This document shows positions 47,072 to 56,582 of a stretch of 64,000 nucleotides of DNA, one piece after another. The notes under the pieces were generated by a model. That model saw only the letters and a program-made list of their open reading frames with translations. It was not told where the DNA came from and did not search any database. Where the stretch lies: positions 48,365-112,364 of the forward strand of contig JAOMBK010000003.1 in the NCBI GenBank assembly GCA_028344535.1, written 5' to 3'. Numbering within the stretch: the first letter of the stretch is position 1; the number at the start of each line of letters is the position of its first letter. A program made the position numbers and the translations under genes. Source of the DNA: Pseudomonadota bacterium (GTDB taxonomy: Bacteria > Pseudomonadota > Gammaproteobacteria > Magnimaribacterales > D2472).

Positions 47072-48241
47072 TTAATGAATTTCTGAGAGTATTTCTCGGG
47101 CAATAATGATCCTCTGAATTTCACTAGTTCCCTCATAAATTGAAGTTACCCTTACATCACGAGAGAAACGTTCTAAAGGAACATCCTTGGTATAGCCAAG
47201 ACCACCCATTAGCTGAGTAGCTTCATAGCAGACTTGGTTCGCAGTTTCAGTAGCATGTAATTTTGCCATAGAAGCTTGTTTAGAAAAAGCCAACCCTTGA
47301 TCTTTACAAGAGGCTGCAGACATTAATAGCAATCGTGAGGCTTCAAGCTGGGTATAAGCATCGGCTATCATCCATTGGGGCCCCTGCATACTAGCGATAG
47401 ATGAGCCAAACTGCTCTCGATCAACCGCATATTGACGTGAATAATCCATTGCAGCCAACCCTATGCCTAGAGCCAAAGATCCAATTCCAATTCGGCCCCC
47501 AGCTAACTCTTTCATGGCAATTTGAAAACCATCATTTAATTTACCCATAAGAGCGGATTCATGGATACGACAATCCTCAAAAATTACTTGATTTGTTGAT
47601 GATGCATTTTGACCCATCTTATTTTCAGCTTTAGCAATTAAAATTCCTGGAGTATCTGCTTCAACCAAAAAGCAGGATATGCCTTTGCCTTTTGGAGCCT
47701 TTGAGTCTGTTACTGCCCACACAATAAATATACCAGCATACTCTGCGCTACTAACCCACATCTTTGTTCCATTAAGCACCCAATGACTTCCATCTTTTAC
47801 TGCTTGAGTTTTCATTCCCGCAGGGTCAGAACCAGCATTAACTTCAGAAAGGCAAAAACTGCCTGCATGATAAGCACCAGAACAAAGTTTTGGTAAATAT
47901 TTATTTTTCTGCTCTTCACTTGCTATAGTTTGAATTACTTCTCCCACCATATTGTTTACTGACACTGTTACAGCAGTTGATGCACAGGCTTTAGCTATCT
48001 CAGTAATGGCTAGACTAAATGCAATTGTCCCAACCTCAGAACCTCCATATTGGGCCTTAACATTCATACCCATGAATCCCAATTCAGCTAAGCCTTGCAA
48101 ATTATTTAGGAACAATACTCTATCTTCAACATTATTCTCACTACAATCCAAACGAGCAGCTACAGGAGTGAGCATACTTATAGCGTACCTTTTGGCCATT
48201 TCAATAATGGCGTTATGTTCTTCGGTTAGAGTTAAATTCAT
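47072..48241 (-). CDS. Acyl-CoA dehydrogenase
   Basis: A 389-residue FAD enzyme that introduces an alpha-beta double bond into acyl-CoA, passing electrons to ETF. Signatures are CLSEVNAGSDPAGMKT (FAD/substrate binding) near residue 133, WVSSAEYAGIFIVWA, and the C-terminal QLMGGLGYTKDVPLERFSRDVRV then YEGTSEIQRIIIAREIL, whose Glu in YEGTSE is the catalytic base of short/medium-chain members. Last gene of the minus-strand ADH-ALDH-ACAD series in the island, with 76 bp between it and the ALDH. Directly borders the island end. Confidence 0.95.
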   Translation of the reverse strand: MNLTLTEEHNAIIEMAKRYAISMLTPVAARLDCSENNVEDRVLFLNNLQGLAELGFMGMNVKAQYGGSEVGTIAFSLAITEIAKACASTAVTVSVNNMVGEVIQTIASEEQKNKYLPKLCSGAYHAGSFCLSEVNAGSDPAGMKTQAVKDGSHWVLNGTKMWVSSAEYAGIFIVWAVTDSKAPKGKGISCFLVEADTPGILIAKAENKMGQNASSTNQVIFEDCRIHESALMGKLNDGFQIAMKELAGGRIGIGSLALGIGLAAMDYSRQYAVDREQFGSSIASMQGPQWMIADAYTQLEASRLLLMSAASCKDQGLAFSKQASMAKLHATETANQVCYEATQLMGGLGYTKDVPLERFSRDVRVTSIYEGTSEIQRIIIAREILSEIH

Positions 48242-48317
48242 ATTTTAATTAGAGAGATTTTTTAGTAATTTATTTCTTTTTCTCAAAAGAATTTATTCTA
48301 AACAATAATCGAAACAT

Positions 48318-49757
48318 CTAGCTCATAATATAGGTGGATTTAAGAACTTGATAGTTATCAATCGCCTCAGGACCTATCTCGCGTCCCAATCCGCTAGACT
48401 TTACACCGCCGAAGGGCGCTCCGATAGAAGGAGCATAACCATTAATTCCCACAGTACCAGAATTAACTTTATTGGCTACCGATAATGCATGATCATTATC
48501 AGCGCTCCAAACGGAACCCCCGAGACCAAAATCAGAATCATTTGCCAAAGATATTGCTTCATCCTCTCCATCAAATGGGATGATAGAAAGCACCGGACCA
48601 AATATTTCTTCTCTTGCAATGACTGCATTATTTGAAACATCCGTAAACACTGTTGGCTCAATAAACCAACCTTTAGAATTATTTTTAGGGCGTGAGCCAC
48701 CAGCAATAAGTCTAGCTTCAGATTTTCCAGTAGAAATATAGCTCTCAACGCGTTCTAGGTGAAGCTCTGAGGCCATAGGGCCCATTTGAGTTTCTGGATC
48801 TATTGCATTACCAATCACCATTGAAGATACCATTTCAGCAACAGCATCTGAAATTTGTTTATATTTATTTTTTGGAGCTAATATTCTTGTTCCCGCAAAA
48901 CAAGTCTGCCCATTATTAATAAGACAGGTCATGGGAATTCCTTCAATGAAACTATCTATATCTGCGTCTTCAAGAATTATAGCAGCAGATTTTCCACCTA
49001 GCTCTAGAGTCACAGGTCTTAATAAGCTTCCACAAGTTTCTGCAATTAAACGACCAGCTGCTGAAGACCCAGTAAATGCAACTTTATTTATGCCTGGGTG
49101 TGAAACTAGATATGAGCCTACCTCGCGATCAGCAGAGACCCAATTAAGGACACCTGGGGGAACGCCAGCTTCTAGAGCAGCTTCAGCTAATATATAACTA
49201 TCTAAAATAGTTCCCGGTGAAGGTTTTATTACTAGCGTGCAGCCAGCTGCCATTGCTGGTGCAATTTTACTCATAGCTAATGTAACTGGATAATTCCAAG
49301 GGACAATTGCAGCCACAACGCCTAATGGAATTTTTTGTACATGCGTTTCCTTGCCCATTTGGGACGGGCGTATATCGAATGCTTCATCAAAATTTTTTGC
49401 TTGCTCAGTATAATATTGTAAAATCCCAGCAGAATATTCCGCCTCAAATGCTGTGCTTAATCCAATCGGCATACCATTTTGGATGCTAACTATTTTTGCT
49501 ATCTCTTCACCTCGTTTTGCAAGAGCACTTAGAAACTTTTCCATAATTTGGGCCCGAGCATTAGAGGTACTGTTTGCCCATTCACCATCTCGAAAAGCAT
49601 CAGTTGCTGCAGAAACAGCATTATCTATATCAGCATTTTGTCCTTCAGGCACTTCTGCAACAAAATCTCCTGTAGAAGCATTAAGAACTTTGAATGTTTT
49701 TTTAGATGATGGGGATACCCATTTATTTCCAATAAAAAAATTTTCTCTACTTTCCAT
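48318..49757 (-). CDS. NAD(P)-dependent aldehyde dehydrogenase
   Basis: A 479-residue ALDH. The catalytic Glu is in LELGGKSAAIILEDAD near residue 253 and the nucleophilic Cys in NNGQTCFAGTRIL near 287; the Rossmann FTGSSAAGRLIAE, PWNYPVTLAMSKIAPA and the C-terminal PFGGVKSSGLGREIG are all present. It oxidises aldehydes to acids, here plausibly long-chain aldehydes made by the neighbouring alcohol dehydrogenase. A GGAGAG ribosome-binding site is visible 8 bases before the ATG at 49757. Confidence 0.95.
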   Translation of the reverse strand: MESRENFFIGNKWVSPSSKKTFKVLNASTGDFVAEVPEGQNADIDNAVSAATDAFRDGEWANSTSNARAQIMEKFLSALAKRGEEIAKIVSIQNGMPIGLSTAFEAEYSAGILQYYTEQAKNFDEAFDIRPSQMGKETHVQKIPLGVVAAIVPWNYPVTLAMSKIAPAMAAGCTLVIKPSPGTILDSYILAEAALEAGVPPGVLNWVSADREVGSYLVSHPGINKVAFTGSSAAGRLIAETCGSLLRPVTLELGGKSAAIILEDADIDSFIEGIPMTCLINNGQTCFAGTRILAPKNKYKQISDAVAEMVSSMVIGNAIDPETQMGPMASELHLERVESYISTGKSEARLIAGGSRPKNNSKGWFIEPTVFTDVSNNAVIAREEIFGPVLSIIPFDGEDEAISLANDSDFGLGGSVWSADNDHALSVANKVNSGTVGINGYAPSIGAPFGGVKSSGLGREIGPEAIDNYQVLKSTYIMS

Positions 49758-49834
49758 TTTCTCTCCTTTTCATATTTAGATTGAGCTATTAGCTACTTAA
49801 AAAACCTCTTAGAACCTATCCAAAGTAACTAGTT

Positions 49835-50935
49835 TTACATTCTAACAATAGCTTTTATTGTGTGACCCTTCTCAGAATCTTCGATTGCTTGATTTATATC
49901 TTTAAAATCATAAAACTTAATTAACCGATCAAAAGGAAATTGACCCTCTTCAAAGTAATTAATTAATTTAGGAATCATTGTGTCTGGGTAAGCAGAACCC
50001 TCAACTATGCCTACTAACTTTCTTCCGCCAGCAAAGAAATGTAATTCATTAAGCGTGATTTCAAAATCGGGTGGGCAGGCTCCAAGAATTCCACATGAAC
50101 CTCGGGGTGCCAAGCATAAAACAGCATCTCGGATTACATCTGGTAAACCTGTTGTATCGAGAGCAACTGATACTCCATGTGTTGTGAGTTCGAGTATTTG
50201 TTCAACTATGTTGGTTGTTGTACTTGGATTGAATGTATGGGTGGCACCAAGTTCCCGAGCTATCTTTAGACGATCATCGTTTAGATCAATGGCTATAATT
50301 ATAGATGCTCCTTCAATTTTAGCAGCCATAATTGATGATAATCCGACTGATCCAGTGCCAAAAACTACAAATGAGGATCCAGCTTTTACAGGAAGCGCAT
50401 TCATAACTGCTCCAGCTCCTGTTAGGATGCCGCAACCAAGGGGACCAAGTAAACTGATATCAATTCGTTTATTAACCTTCACAGCATTTACTTCACGGCA
50501 TATTGCAAAAGTAGCAAAGGATGATTGGCCAAAAAAGTTACTATGCACAGGACTATTTTGTAATGATAAAGCCGTCGTTCCATCTTCTCTTGTTGAGCCA
50601 AAGTTATAAGGCATAAATTCATAACAATAAGCAGGTTCTTTTTCATCGCAACTCTTGCAAGAACCACATGAGTTAAAAGATAAGACAACATGATCGCCTT
50701 GCTTTACTTTAGAAATTCCAGAGCCAACTTTTTCTACAATCCCCGCACCTTCATGACCAAGAACGACGGGTATAGGGGCAGGGAGCATACCAGCTTGAAC
50801 AACAAGGTCGGTATGACAAATTCCAGTAGCAACTATGCGAACTAAAATTTCATCATCCCTGGGATCCTCAAGATCCAACTCTAGCAATGTTAATGGTTTT
50901 CCAATTTCCGTCACGACAGCAGCAGTAGTTTTCAT
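49835..50935 (-). CDS. Zinc-dependent alcohol dehydrogenase (aryl/long-chain alcohol type)
   Basis: A 366-residue medium-chain dehydrogenase. Catalytic zinc ligands are in ATGICHTDL (Cys near 40) and LGHEGAG (His-Glu near 61), the structural zinc Cys cluster is CGSCKSCDEKEPAYC near 90, and the Rossmann motif is GTGSVGLSSIMAA near 195 followed by AIDLND (Asp favours NAD). This resembles aryl-alcohol and class III-like dehydrogenases. Its 5' end shares the AT-rich 210-bp gap with the divergent TetR gene, so it is a candidate for TetR control. Confidence 0.93.
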   Translation of the reverse strand: MKTTAAVVTEIGKPLTLLELDLEDPRDDEILVRIVATGICHTDLVVQAGMLPAPIPVVLGHEGAGIVEKVGSGISKVKQGDHVVLSFNSCGSCKSCDEKEPAYCYEFMPYNFGSTREDGTTALSLQNSPVHSNFFGQSSFATFAICREVNAVKVNKRIDISLLGPLGCGILTGAGAVMNALPVKAGSSFVVFGTGSVGLSSIMAAKIEGASIIIAIDLNDDRLKIARELGATHTFNPSTTTNIVEQILELTTHGVSVALDTTGLPDVIRDAVLCLAPRGSCGILGACPPDFEITLNELHFFAGGRKLVGIVEGSAYPDTMIPKLINYFEEGQFPFDRLIKFYDFKDINQAIEDSEKGHTIKAIVRM

Positions 50936-51027
50936 TATTTAGCAATTTTTAATTAAAGCATTGATTAGATAATCTTATTAGCTTATTGTATGTATTGTCA
51001 ATAACTATTATATATTTATATTATAGT

Positions 51028-51041
51028 ATTATATGAATATA
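51028..51041. promoter_or_regulatory. Candidate TetR operator (14-mer shared with 56.5 kb region)
   Basis: ATTATATGAATATA lies in the 210-bp gap between the ADH and tetR starts. The reverse complement of 56471-56484 (ATTATATGATTATA) matches 13 of 14 bases in the other divergent promoter region of the island. Both lie between oppositely oriented island genes. AT-rich composition makes chance similarity possible. Confidence 0.35.
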
Positions 51042-51145
51042 TATTTATAAGAATAAAATTACTTAATTTATTTAGTATTTTATTTTTCTTTAAATGAAAC
51101 TGCTCAATGATAGAATAAAAGCAAAGAAGATTTGCAATATTACAA

Positions 51146-51742
51146 ATGAAAAAAAAATTAAGACTTCACCCAAGAGACCGCAAAGAACAATTAGAGCATT
51201 TTATAATAAAGGCTGTATCTCAGCATGGGATTGCGAGAGTAACTCATTCTCATGTTTGTGTATTAGCTGATGTCTCTGTTTCAACTGTCCATTTTTACTA
51301 TAAACGACGTCAAGATCTTGTAAACTCTGCAATAAGGCAGGTTGAATCCTTTTTAATTGACATGTTTGATGAAAATCTTGATCGCACTTCTGAAGTCGAA
51401 GCTTTAACAGATTTAGCAGCAGCTTTTGTGAAAGAAGGATTTGAGAATCCTGATTTGATAAAGGTATGGTTAGATTGGAGCGCAGGAATCAACCAAGGCG
51501 TATGGCTTGAGTATCAAAATTTGCTAAAAAGACTGCATGAAAAGGTTCGTAACGTTCTTACAAGATCTAAAAGAAATGGAAATTTGCCTGCTAATTTTGA
51601 CTCAATGTCTGCAACTAGGCTTTACATAGGTTCTGGGCATACACTACAGTTAATGATATTTGATGGTGCAAGCAAGCGAGATTTATCTATATTTCAAAAA
51701 AATATGATACGCGCTATTTTTCATTCAGCTGATCCTATTTAA
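51146..51742 (+). CDS. TetR-family transcriptional regulator
   Basis: A 198-residue regulator. The N-terminal helix-turn-helix runs over about residues 12-57: EHFIIKAVSQHGIARVTHSHV, then ADVSVSTVHFYYKRRQDLV, the canonical TetR recognition helix with Tyr-Tyr. The C-terminal ligand domain is helical and hydrophobic, with VWLDWSAGINQGVWLEY resembling BetI/fatty-acid-responsive regulators. It is the only regulator in the island and lies between divergent gene blocks. It probably represses them until a lipid or acyl-CoA effector binds (inference). Confidence 0.9.
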   Translation: MKKKLRLHPRDRKEQLEHFIIKAVSQHGIARVTHSHVCVLADVSVSTVHFYYKRRQDLVNSAIRQVESFLIDMFDENLDRTSEVEALTDLAAAFVKEGFENPDLIKVWLDWSAGINQGVWLEYQNLLKRLHEKVRNVLTRSKRNGNLPANFDSMSATRLYIGSGHTLQLMIFDGASKRDLSIFQKNMIRAIFHSADPI

Positions 51743-52978
51743 CTAGGTAGTTCCGACCACAAAACTAACAACCGTTGTGGCACTGCCGCCAATATTCAAC
51801 GTTGATAAATTCTTTGCATTTTCAATTTGGTAGTTGCCAGCAGTATTAGTGCATTGTTTGTAGCAATCAAGCAGCATCCTTACACCTGTTGCACCCACTG
51901 GATGCCCCAAACCAATCAGACCACCGCTTGCATTAATTGGGATTCTACCACTCATTTCTATCTCGCCTGATTCAATAGCCTTCCAGCTTTCTCCTGGTTT
52001 TGTAATCCCAAAATGATCAATTGCCATGTATTCGGTTGATGTGAAACAGTCATGAGTTTCGATTCCATCAATATTTGATACTCCTTGCATCTCTGCTCTT
52101 GTAAAAGCATCATCAATCACTTTTTTTACGTGTGGAAATATGTAATCTTTATTTTGACTAAAATCGATTTTTTCTTGATATGTAATAGAGCCCGTTTGAT
52201 GACCCCAGCCTTTAATATATGGGATTGAGTTGATATCCATTGATCTTGCTTTAGCATACTCTCTAGCCTTTTTTTCGCTTGCTAAAAAAATAATAGCTGC
52301 CCCATCAGTTACCTGGCTACAATCCATTTTTCTAGTTCTGCCCTCAATCACAGGATTAGCATGATCTAATCTAGTAAAAGTATCCGATTCAAAAGTCCAT
52401 GCTCTAGTTTGAGAATTTGGATTTTTTTTGGCATTGCCAAAGTTTATCTCTGATATCTTTGAAAGATGATCTTCATTGATACCATATCTTTTATCGTATT
52501 CATTGGTCAGCTCGCTAAACATATGAGGCCAAGGATATTGCACGTCTTTGCACTCAAAACCAGATCGCATTGCAGGGCCTCCAATGTATTGCGCTGCTTG
52601 CTCTCCAGGCACATTCCTCATTTGCTCAATGCCTAAAACTGCAGCTAGCTCATATCTACCTGATTCAATTTCAGCACATGCAGCTAATGTTGCAATACTG
52701 CCTGATGCACAAGCTGCCTCATGTCGCGAAGAGGGCAATCCAAAAAAGTCAGGATGCGAGGAGACAAAAAAACCACCTAAATGACCTTGATTGCAAAATA
52801 ATTCAGCCGTGAAATTACCAACGTGAGCAACCTCGATATCCTTAGGTTCTAAATCTACAGAGGATAATCCTTTTGCGATTGTATTTTCGAATACATCCAA
52901 GAGGTCTAATTCATTTCTACGCCAGTTTTGAGCAAAGTCGGATTGATAGCCCCCTAATATATATATGCGTTCTTTCAT
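51743..52978 (-). CDS. Thiolase-family protein (SCPx-type acetyl-CoA acyltransferase)
   Basis: A 411-residue thiolase fold. The nucleophilic Cys lies in HEAACASGSIATLA near residue 85, a family motif is ETHDCFTSTEYMAID, and the His motif is GHPVGATGVRML near 365. The final GGSATTVVSFVVG lacks the usual second Cys-Gly, as in SCP2-thiolase-like enzymes. It cleaves 3-oxoacyl-CoA, often branched or sterol-like ones. I start at ATG 52978, just after the transporter stop; a TTG at 53002 overlaps the transporter. Stop abuts tetR stop. Confidence 0.88.
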   Translation of the reverse strand: MKERIYILGGYQSDFAQNWRRNELDLLDVFENTIAKGLSSVDLEPKDIEVAHVGNFTAELFCNQGHLGGFFVSSHPDFFGLPSSRHEAACASGSIATLAACAEIESGRYELAAVLGIEQMRNVPGEQAAQYIGGPAMRSGFECKDVQYPWPHMFSELTNEYDKRYGINEDHLSKISEINFGNAKKNPNSQTRAWTFESDTFTRLDHANPVIEGRTRKMDCSQVTDGAAIIFLASEKKAREYAKARSMDINSIPYIKGWGHQTGSITYQEKIDFSQNKDYIFPHVKKVIDDAFTRAEMQGVSNIDGIETHDCFTSTEYMAIDHFGITKPGESWKAIESGEIEMSGRIPINASGGLIGLGHPVGATGVRMLLDCYKQCTNTAGNYQIENAKNLSTLNIGGSATTVVSFVVGTT

Positions 52979-52985
52979 GTATTTT

Positions 52986-55289
52986 TTATTTGCTTCTATC
53001 AAAATAGAAGCCTTTAGGTTTTAAAAGTTTTATCAATGCTGGAACAACCGTAAGTGCACCCAGCATATTAAAAGCTAGTATGATTGCTAAAAGTAGACCC
53101 ATTTCTGCCTGAAAACGTATCGGTGATAGGAAGCTCCATGACAACAGGGGCAATATCATTGTTAATGATGTAACTATAATTGCAACACCTGAGGTATTAA
53201 AAGCACGTATAGTAGCTTGAGAGTAATCAAGACCACGCTTCATTTCATCTCGCATACGATCTGCCATGTAAATACTATAATCAACACCACGACCTAATCC
53301 CAAGGCGGCAAGTGGAAGCGTATTAAGATTCATTCCAACATCAAGAAGGGCCATGACGCTCATAGTCATAAAATGTGATGTAGATAAAACAAAAGTTATT
53401 ATCATGCCCAATTTAATGGATCTATAAACCCATACAAGATTCAATATAATTATTAAAATAATCGCTATTAATAGTAAGTTTTGTTTTAATCTAATTTCAT
53501 CATTGGTAGCTTTAATTAGTCCAATTTGGCCCCCAGCGAATTGAATGATGGGCTCATCTTTATTAAAGTCATAATTGTTAACAAACTCTTCACCATGCCT
53601 TATCAGCTCATCTACTGTTTCTGAGCTATGCTCACTTGTAAATATTGATAATTTTCCAATATTCCATTCTGGATTAGTGTATGCCGCAAAGTCACCTGGT
53701 TCTCCATTAGACCTAAACATGTAAATATTAAAACCAACTTCAGCAGAAGTATCAGGAATAAATTGATAAGAGGGATCACCCTCCCACAGGACCATATTAA
53801 TATTCTTTATTATTGGGGCTAGGCTGGAAGCTGGTGTTGCAGGTAATACCCTTTCAAAAATATGGCGATCAAATGCTTCTGATTGATGATAGACATCTGG
53901 GTTAAGCATAATTTCTTCTTCACCAGAAAAATATGCCTGTAAAACATCTGTTCCAATTCGATCATAATTTGAATTAATAGAGTCAACATCACTGTTATAA
54001 CGGGAATCAGGCCATAAAATAGGACTACCTACAGCATCACCAATTTTTAAATTCTGGGAAATAAAAAAGCCACCAATTAAAAAGATAATAAAACACGGCA
54101 AGAAAAACTTGGCCGACATTTTATCTCCGAAAAGTCTAGCTAAAAATGTTTGGAAGGGTAGGGTGGTTTTGAATTTATTGGGTACTTTAAAGTAACTCAT
54201 AAATGCAGCTGCAGCGATTATTCCTGGACTTAAGGTTAGCAACCAGATTGTACATATTAATGCTAATGATTGAATGGATGGAATTGCAACTAATATTAAA
54301 ACGGTAAAGCCAGCTGCAGATGTTATTACAGCAGCAGTGCTTGGAAATAATAAACGCTCCAAGCCAATCCTAACAGCATCTTTCATATTCTTGCCTTCTG
54401 TTAATTCATCGAAAACTCTTGAGACGAATTGAACAGAATGAGATAACACGGTTGCAAATACAAAAAATGGCAATAACAAAAGTAATGGATCCATGCTGAA
54501 CCCGGTGAAACCAATAACACCAAAACCAAGAATTGTTACCGAAAAAGCAACAGCCATCGGTATAACTACTCCTACCCAAGTCTGAAAAAATAAATATAAA
54601 AAAATTGAAATAGCTAAAACTGAAAGTGCAAAAATAGAGATCATTTTAGGAAGTTCTTGTTTAACTTCACCTAGCAAAATAGGTCGACCAACAATTGATA
54701 GTTTTAGTGACTCATCTTCATATTCTGAGCGCATGTCTCCAACAAAATTTATTAACTGATTGGTGTCTACATTGTTTTTAAACTCTGCAGCAATCATTAA
54801 GGATTTTTCATCCAAAGAAATTAAATATCCATTGAATTGCCCACGTATTAATAATCTGAATCTATCCATCTCGGCATCAGTCTCAGGAAGTTTTGGCCAC
54901 ATTAGCGGCATGACTTGAATTTGACCCTGTGCTCCTGAAACTGCTCGAGTTTTCCTTAGATTTACAGCCTCAAACAAAGGTTTACGATTTGCTTCATGAA
55001 AGTAAAAAGCATCTGAAATCTTTTTATATTTTTCTAAAAAACCTTTTTCATAAACTGAGCCATTTATATTTTCTACCATTACAAGAACAGTATTTACACC
55101 ACCAAATTTATCGCTAAATTTTTCATACAATAGTACATTTTTATGGGTAGAGGGTAGCATCTCATTCAACGACGCTCGAAGAGTAACTCCTGTGATAGCA
55201 AAGTACGCAGCAACTGATGTAATAACAACAGTAATAAATAGTATTACCAATCGATACTCGATAACTTTATTAGCAATTGCTTTAATCAT
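52986..55289 (-). CDS. MMPL/RND-superfamily lipid transporter
   Basis: A 767-residue inner-membrane protein with the 12-TM RND layout: TM1 (about residues 14-34), a large periplasmic loop, a six-helix block starting at LPKMISIFALSVLAISIFLYLFF, a second loop, then a final block. GLGRGVDYSIYMADRMRDEM near 650 carries the proton-relay Asp typical of MMPL and hopanoid-type (HpnN) exporters. These move lipids or hydrophobic acids rather than drugs. It overlaps the longer thiolase reading and follows the Ycf48-like gene by 50 bp. Likely the energised step of the island's lipid conduit. Confidence 0.9.
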   Translation of the reverse strand: MIKAIANKVIEYRLVILFITVVITSVAAYFAITGVTLRASLNEMLPSTHKNVLLYEKFSDKFGGVNTVLVMVENINGSVYEKGFLEKYKKISDAFYFHEANRKPLFEAVNLRKTRAVSGAQGQIQVMPLMWPKLPETDAEMDRFRLLIRGQFNGYLISLDEKSLMIAAEFKNNVDTNQLINFVGDMRSEYEDESLKLSIVGRPILLGEVKQELPKMISIFALSVLAISIFLYLFFQTWVGVVIPMAVAFSVTILGFGVIGFTGFSMDPLLLLLPFFVFATVLSHSVQFVSRVFDELTEGKNMKDAVRIGLERLLFPSTAAVITSAAGFTVLILVAIPSIQSLALICTIWLLTLSPGIIAAAAFMSYFKVPNKFKTTLPFQTFLARLFGDKMSAKFFLPCFIIFLIGGFFISQNLKIGDAVGSPILWPDSRYNSDVDSINSNYDRIGTDVLQAYFSGEEEIMLNPDVYHQSEAFDRHIFERVLPATPASSLAPIIKNINMVLWEGDPSYQFIPDTSAEVGFNIYMFRSNGEPGDFAAYTNPEWNIGKLSIFTSEHSSETVDELIRHGEEFVNNYDFNKDEPIIQFAGGQIGLIKATNDEIRLKQNLLLIAIILIIILNLVWVYRSIKLGMIITFVLSTSHFMTMSVMALLDVGMNLNTLPLAALGLGRGVDYSIYMADRMRDEMKRGLDYSQATIRAFNTSGVAIIVTSLTMILPLLSWSFLSPIRFQAEMGLLLAIILAFNMLGALTVVPALIKLLKPKGFYFDRSK

Positions 55290-55339
55290 ACTAAAATCTA
55301 TTTATAAAACGCTTCTATTTAAACTGTTCATTGTTAAAT

Positions 55340-56437
55340 CTACCATTTAACCAACCCATTAATTTCAGCTGTAGATGTGTCAATGGTGATAGCTAATCCA
55401 CGAGCTCCCACTAATGCATATTTTGATTCTGAGAGAGATGTAGCACCCATGAAATATAAATAATTTAGATCTGGGAGATCCAGTTCAATTTTCTCTAATT
55501 TGTTACCATTTTTAATAGCAAGTATGTTTGCAAGACCAACTACAATTCCTTCGCCATTCTTATTAGTTGCAATATCAAATAAATGGTTATTTACTTCTGA
55601 ATTTAAGAGTTTAACTCGGACTTGATCAACATCTTTAGGCGTGGCTTGCAAATTAAGTTTATTGGAATTAACTTGGGCTATAACACCGTCCAGCCCAACA
55701 GCAAGAACTAAATTTCCAACTTGTTCAATCTCTGTGAAAGTAGCTTTTATGTCTGGCGATGAGATAACAGTCCAAGTTTTACCAGCATTAATTGTTTCTG
55801 CAATTACGCCAAATTCTCCAGCCAACATGGCTCGAGTTTTACTCAAAACAGTTAAGCCATTTAATCGAGGTAAATCACGACCTGTATAATTACTTAAAAA
55901 TTGATAAGTCCAAGTTTGACCGCCGTCATTTGTATATAGAATTGTTCCTTCGTGACCAACAGCCCAACCTACGTTGGAATCAAGAAATCTAATATTCCGT
56001 AAGTTTATGTTATTTTTATCTAAGAAAAGAGTCTTCCAGGTAGACCCACCATCTATGCTATTCATAATGCGACCACGATGTGTAACTAACCACCCATAAT
56101 CTTTGTTCAGAAATTGAATGCGGCGAACTAGGTCAGTATTTGGAAGAGAGATATGAATCCAATTTCTTCCTCCATCGATTGTTTTTAAGATAGTGCCATA
56201 ATATCCAGCTGCCCATCCGTGTAACTGATCTATAAAATCAATGGCGAATAAGTTATCTTGAACAAAGCGAATTCGCTCACCTTTATGATCTTTGATGTTT
56301 GATTGAGATATCTTGAGCACAGGTTTTGATTGAATTTTATTACTATTAACTCCCCATGAGACTAGGAGAATCGAAGTAATTATTGCTAAGAAAACCCAGA
56401 AAAGAAGCTTATATGAATATGATTTCATCAGAGTCAT
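55340..56437 (-). CDS. Ycf48-like beta-propeller protein, membrane-anchored
   Basis: A 365-residue protein with an N-terminal signal-anchor (about residues 8-28, LLFWVFLAIITSILLVSWG) and a BNR/Ycf48-type propeller of repeated blades: LHGWAAGYYGTILKTIDGG, YGWLVTHRGRIMNSIDGG, VGWAVGHEGTILYTNDGG, FGVIAETINAGKTW. The periplasmic propeller is a protein-interaction platform. Genes of this type are found next to MMPL, DUF1302 and DUF1329 genes in several proteobacteria (family knowledge). Here it precedes the transporter, so it may link the pump to outer-membrane partners. Confidence 0.88.
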   Translation of the reverse strand: MTLMKSYSYKLLFWVFLAIITSILLVSWGVNSNKIQSKPVLKISQSNIKDHKGERIRFVQDNLFAIDFIDQLHGWAAGYYGTILKTIDGGRNWIHISLPNTDLVRRIQFLNKDYGWLVTHRGRIMNSIDGGSTWKTLFLDKNNINLRNIRFLDSNVGWAVGHEGTILYTNDGGQTWTYQFLSNYTGRDLPRLNGLTVLSKTRAMLAGEFGVIAETINAGKTWTVISSPDIKATFTEIEQVGNLVLAVGLDGVIAQVNSNKLNLQATPKDVDQVRVKLLNSEVNNHLFDIATNKNGEGIVVGLANILAIKNGNKLEKIELDLPDLNYLYFMGATSLSESKYALVGARGLAITIDTSTAEINGLVKW

Positions 56438-56470
56438 TTAGTAATATTGTAGTATCATATTATTAATTTG

Positions 56471-56527
56471 TATAATCATATAATAATATTGTGTAAATAC
56501 ATAATAGTTATTGCATAAACATATAAT
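56471..56527. promoter_or_regulatory. AT-rich regulatory spacer with repeated 14-mers (candidate operators)
   Basis: Within the 145-bp gap between the divergent Ycf48-like and acyl-CoA synthetase genes, two related 14-mers occur on the minus strand: ATTATATGATTATA (56471-56484) and ATTATATGTTTATG (56514-56527). Both resemble 51028-51041. A third similar run, TTATATGAATAT, lies just inside the Ycf48-like 5' end (about 56409). They may be sites for the island TetR. Confidence 0.35.
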
Positions 56528-56582
56528 AAAGGATAGAGTATTAACTTGAAACTGAAAATTTGGTTGAGTAGGGAGGACTTGA

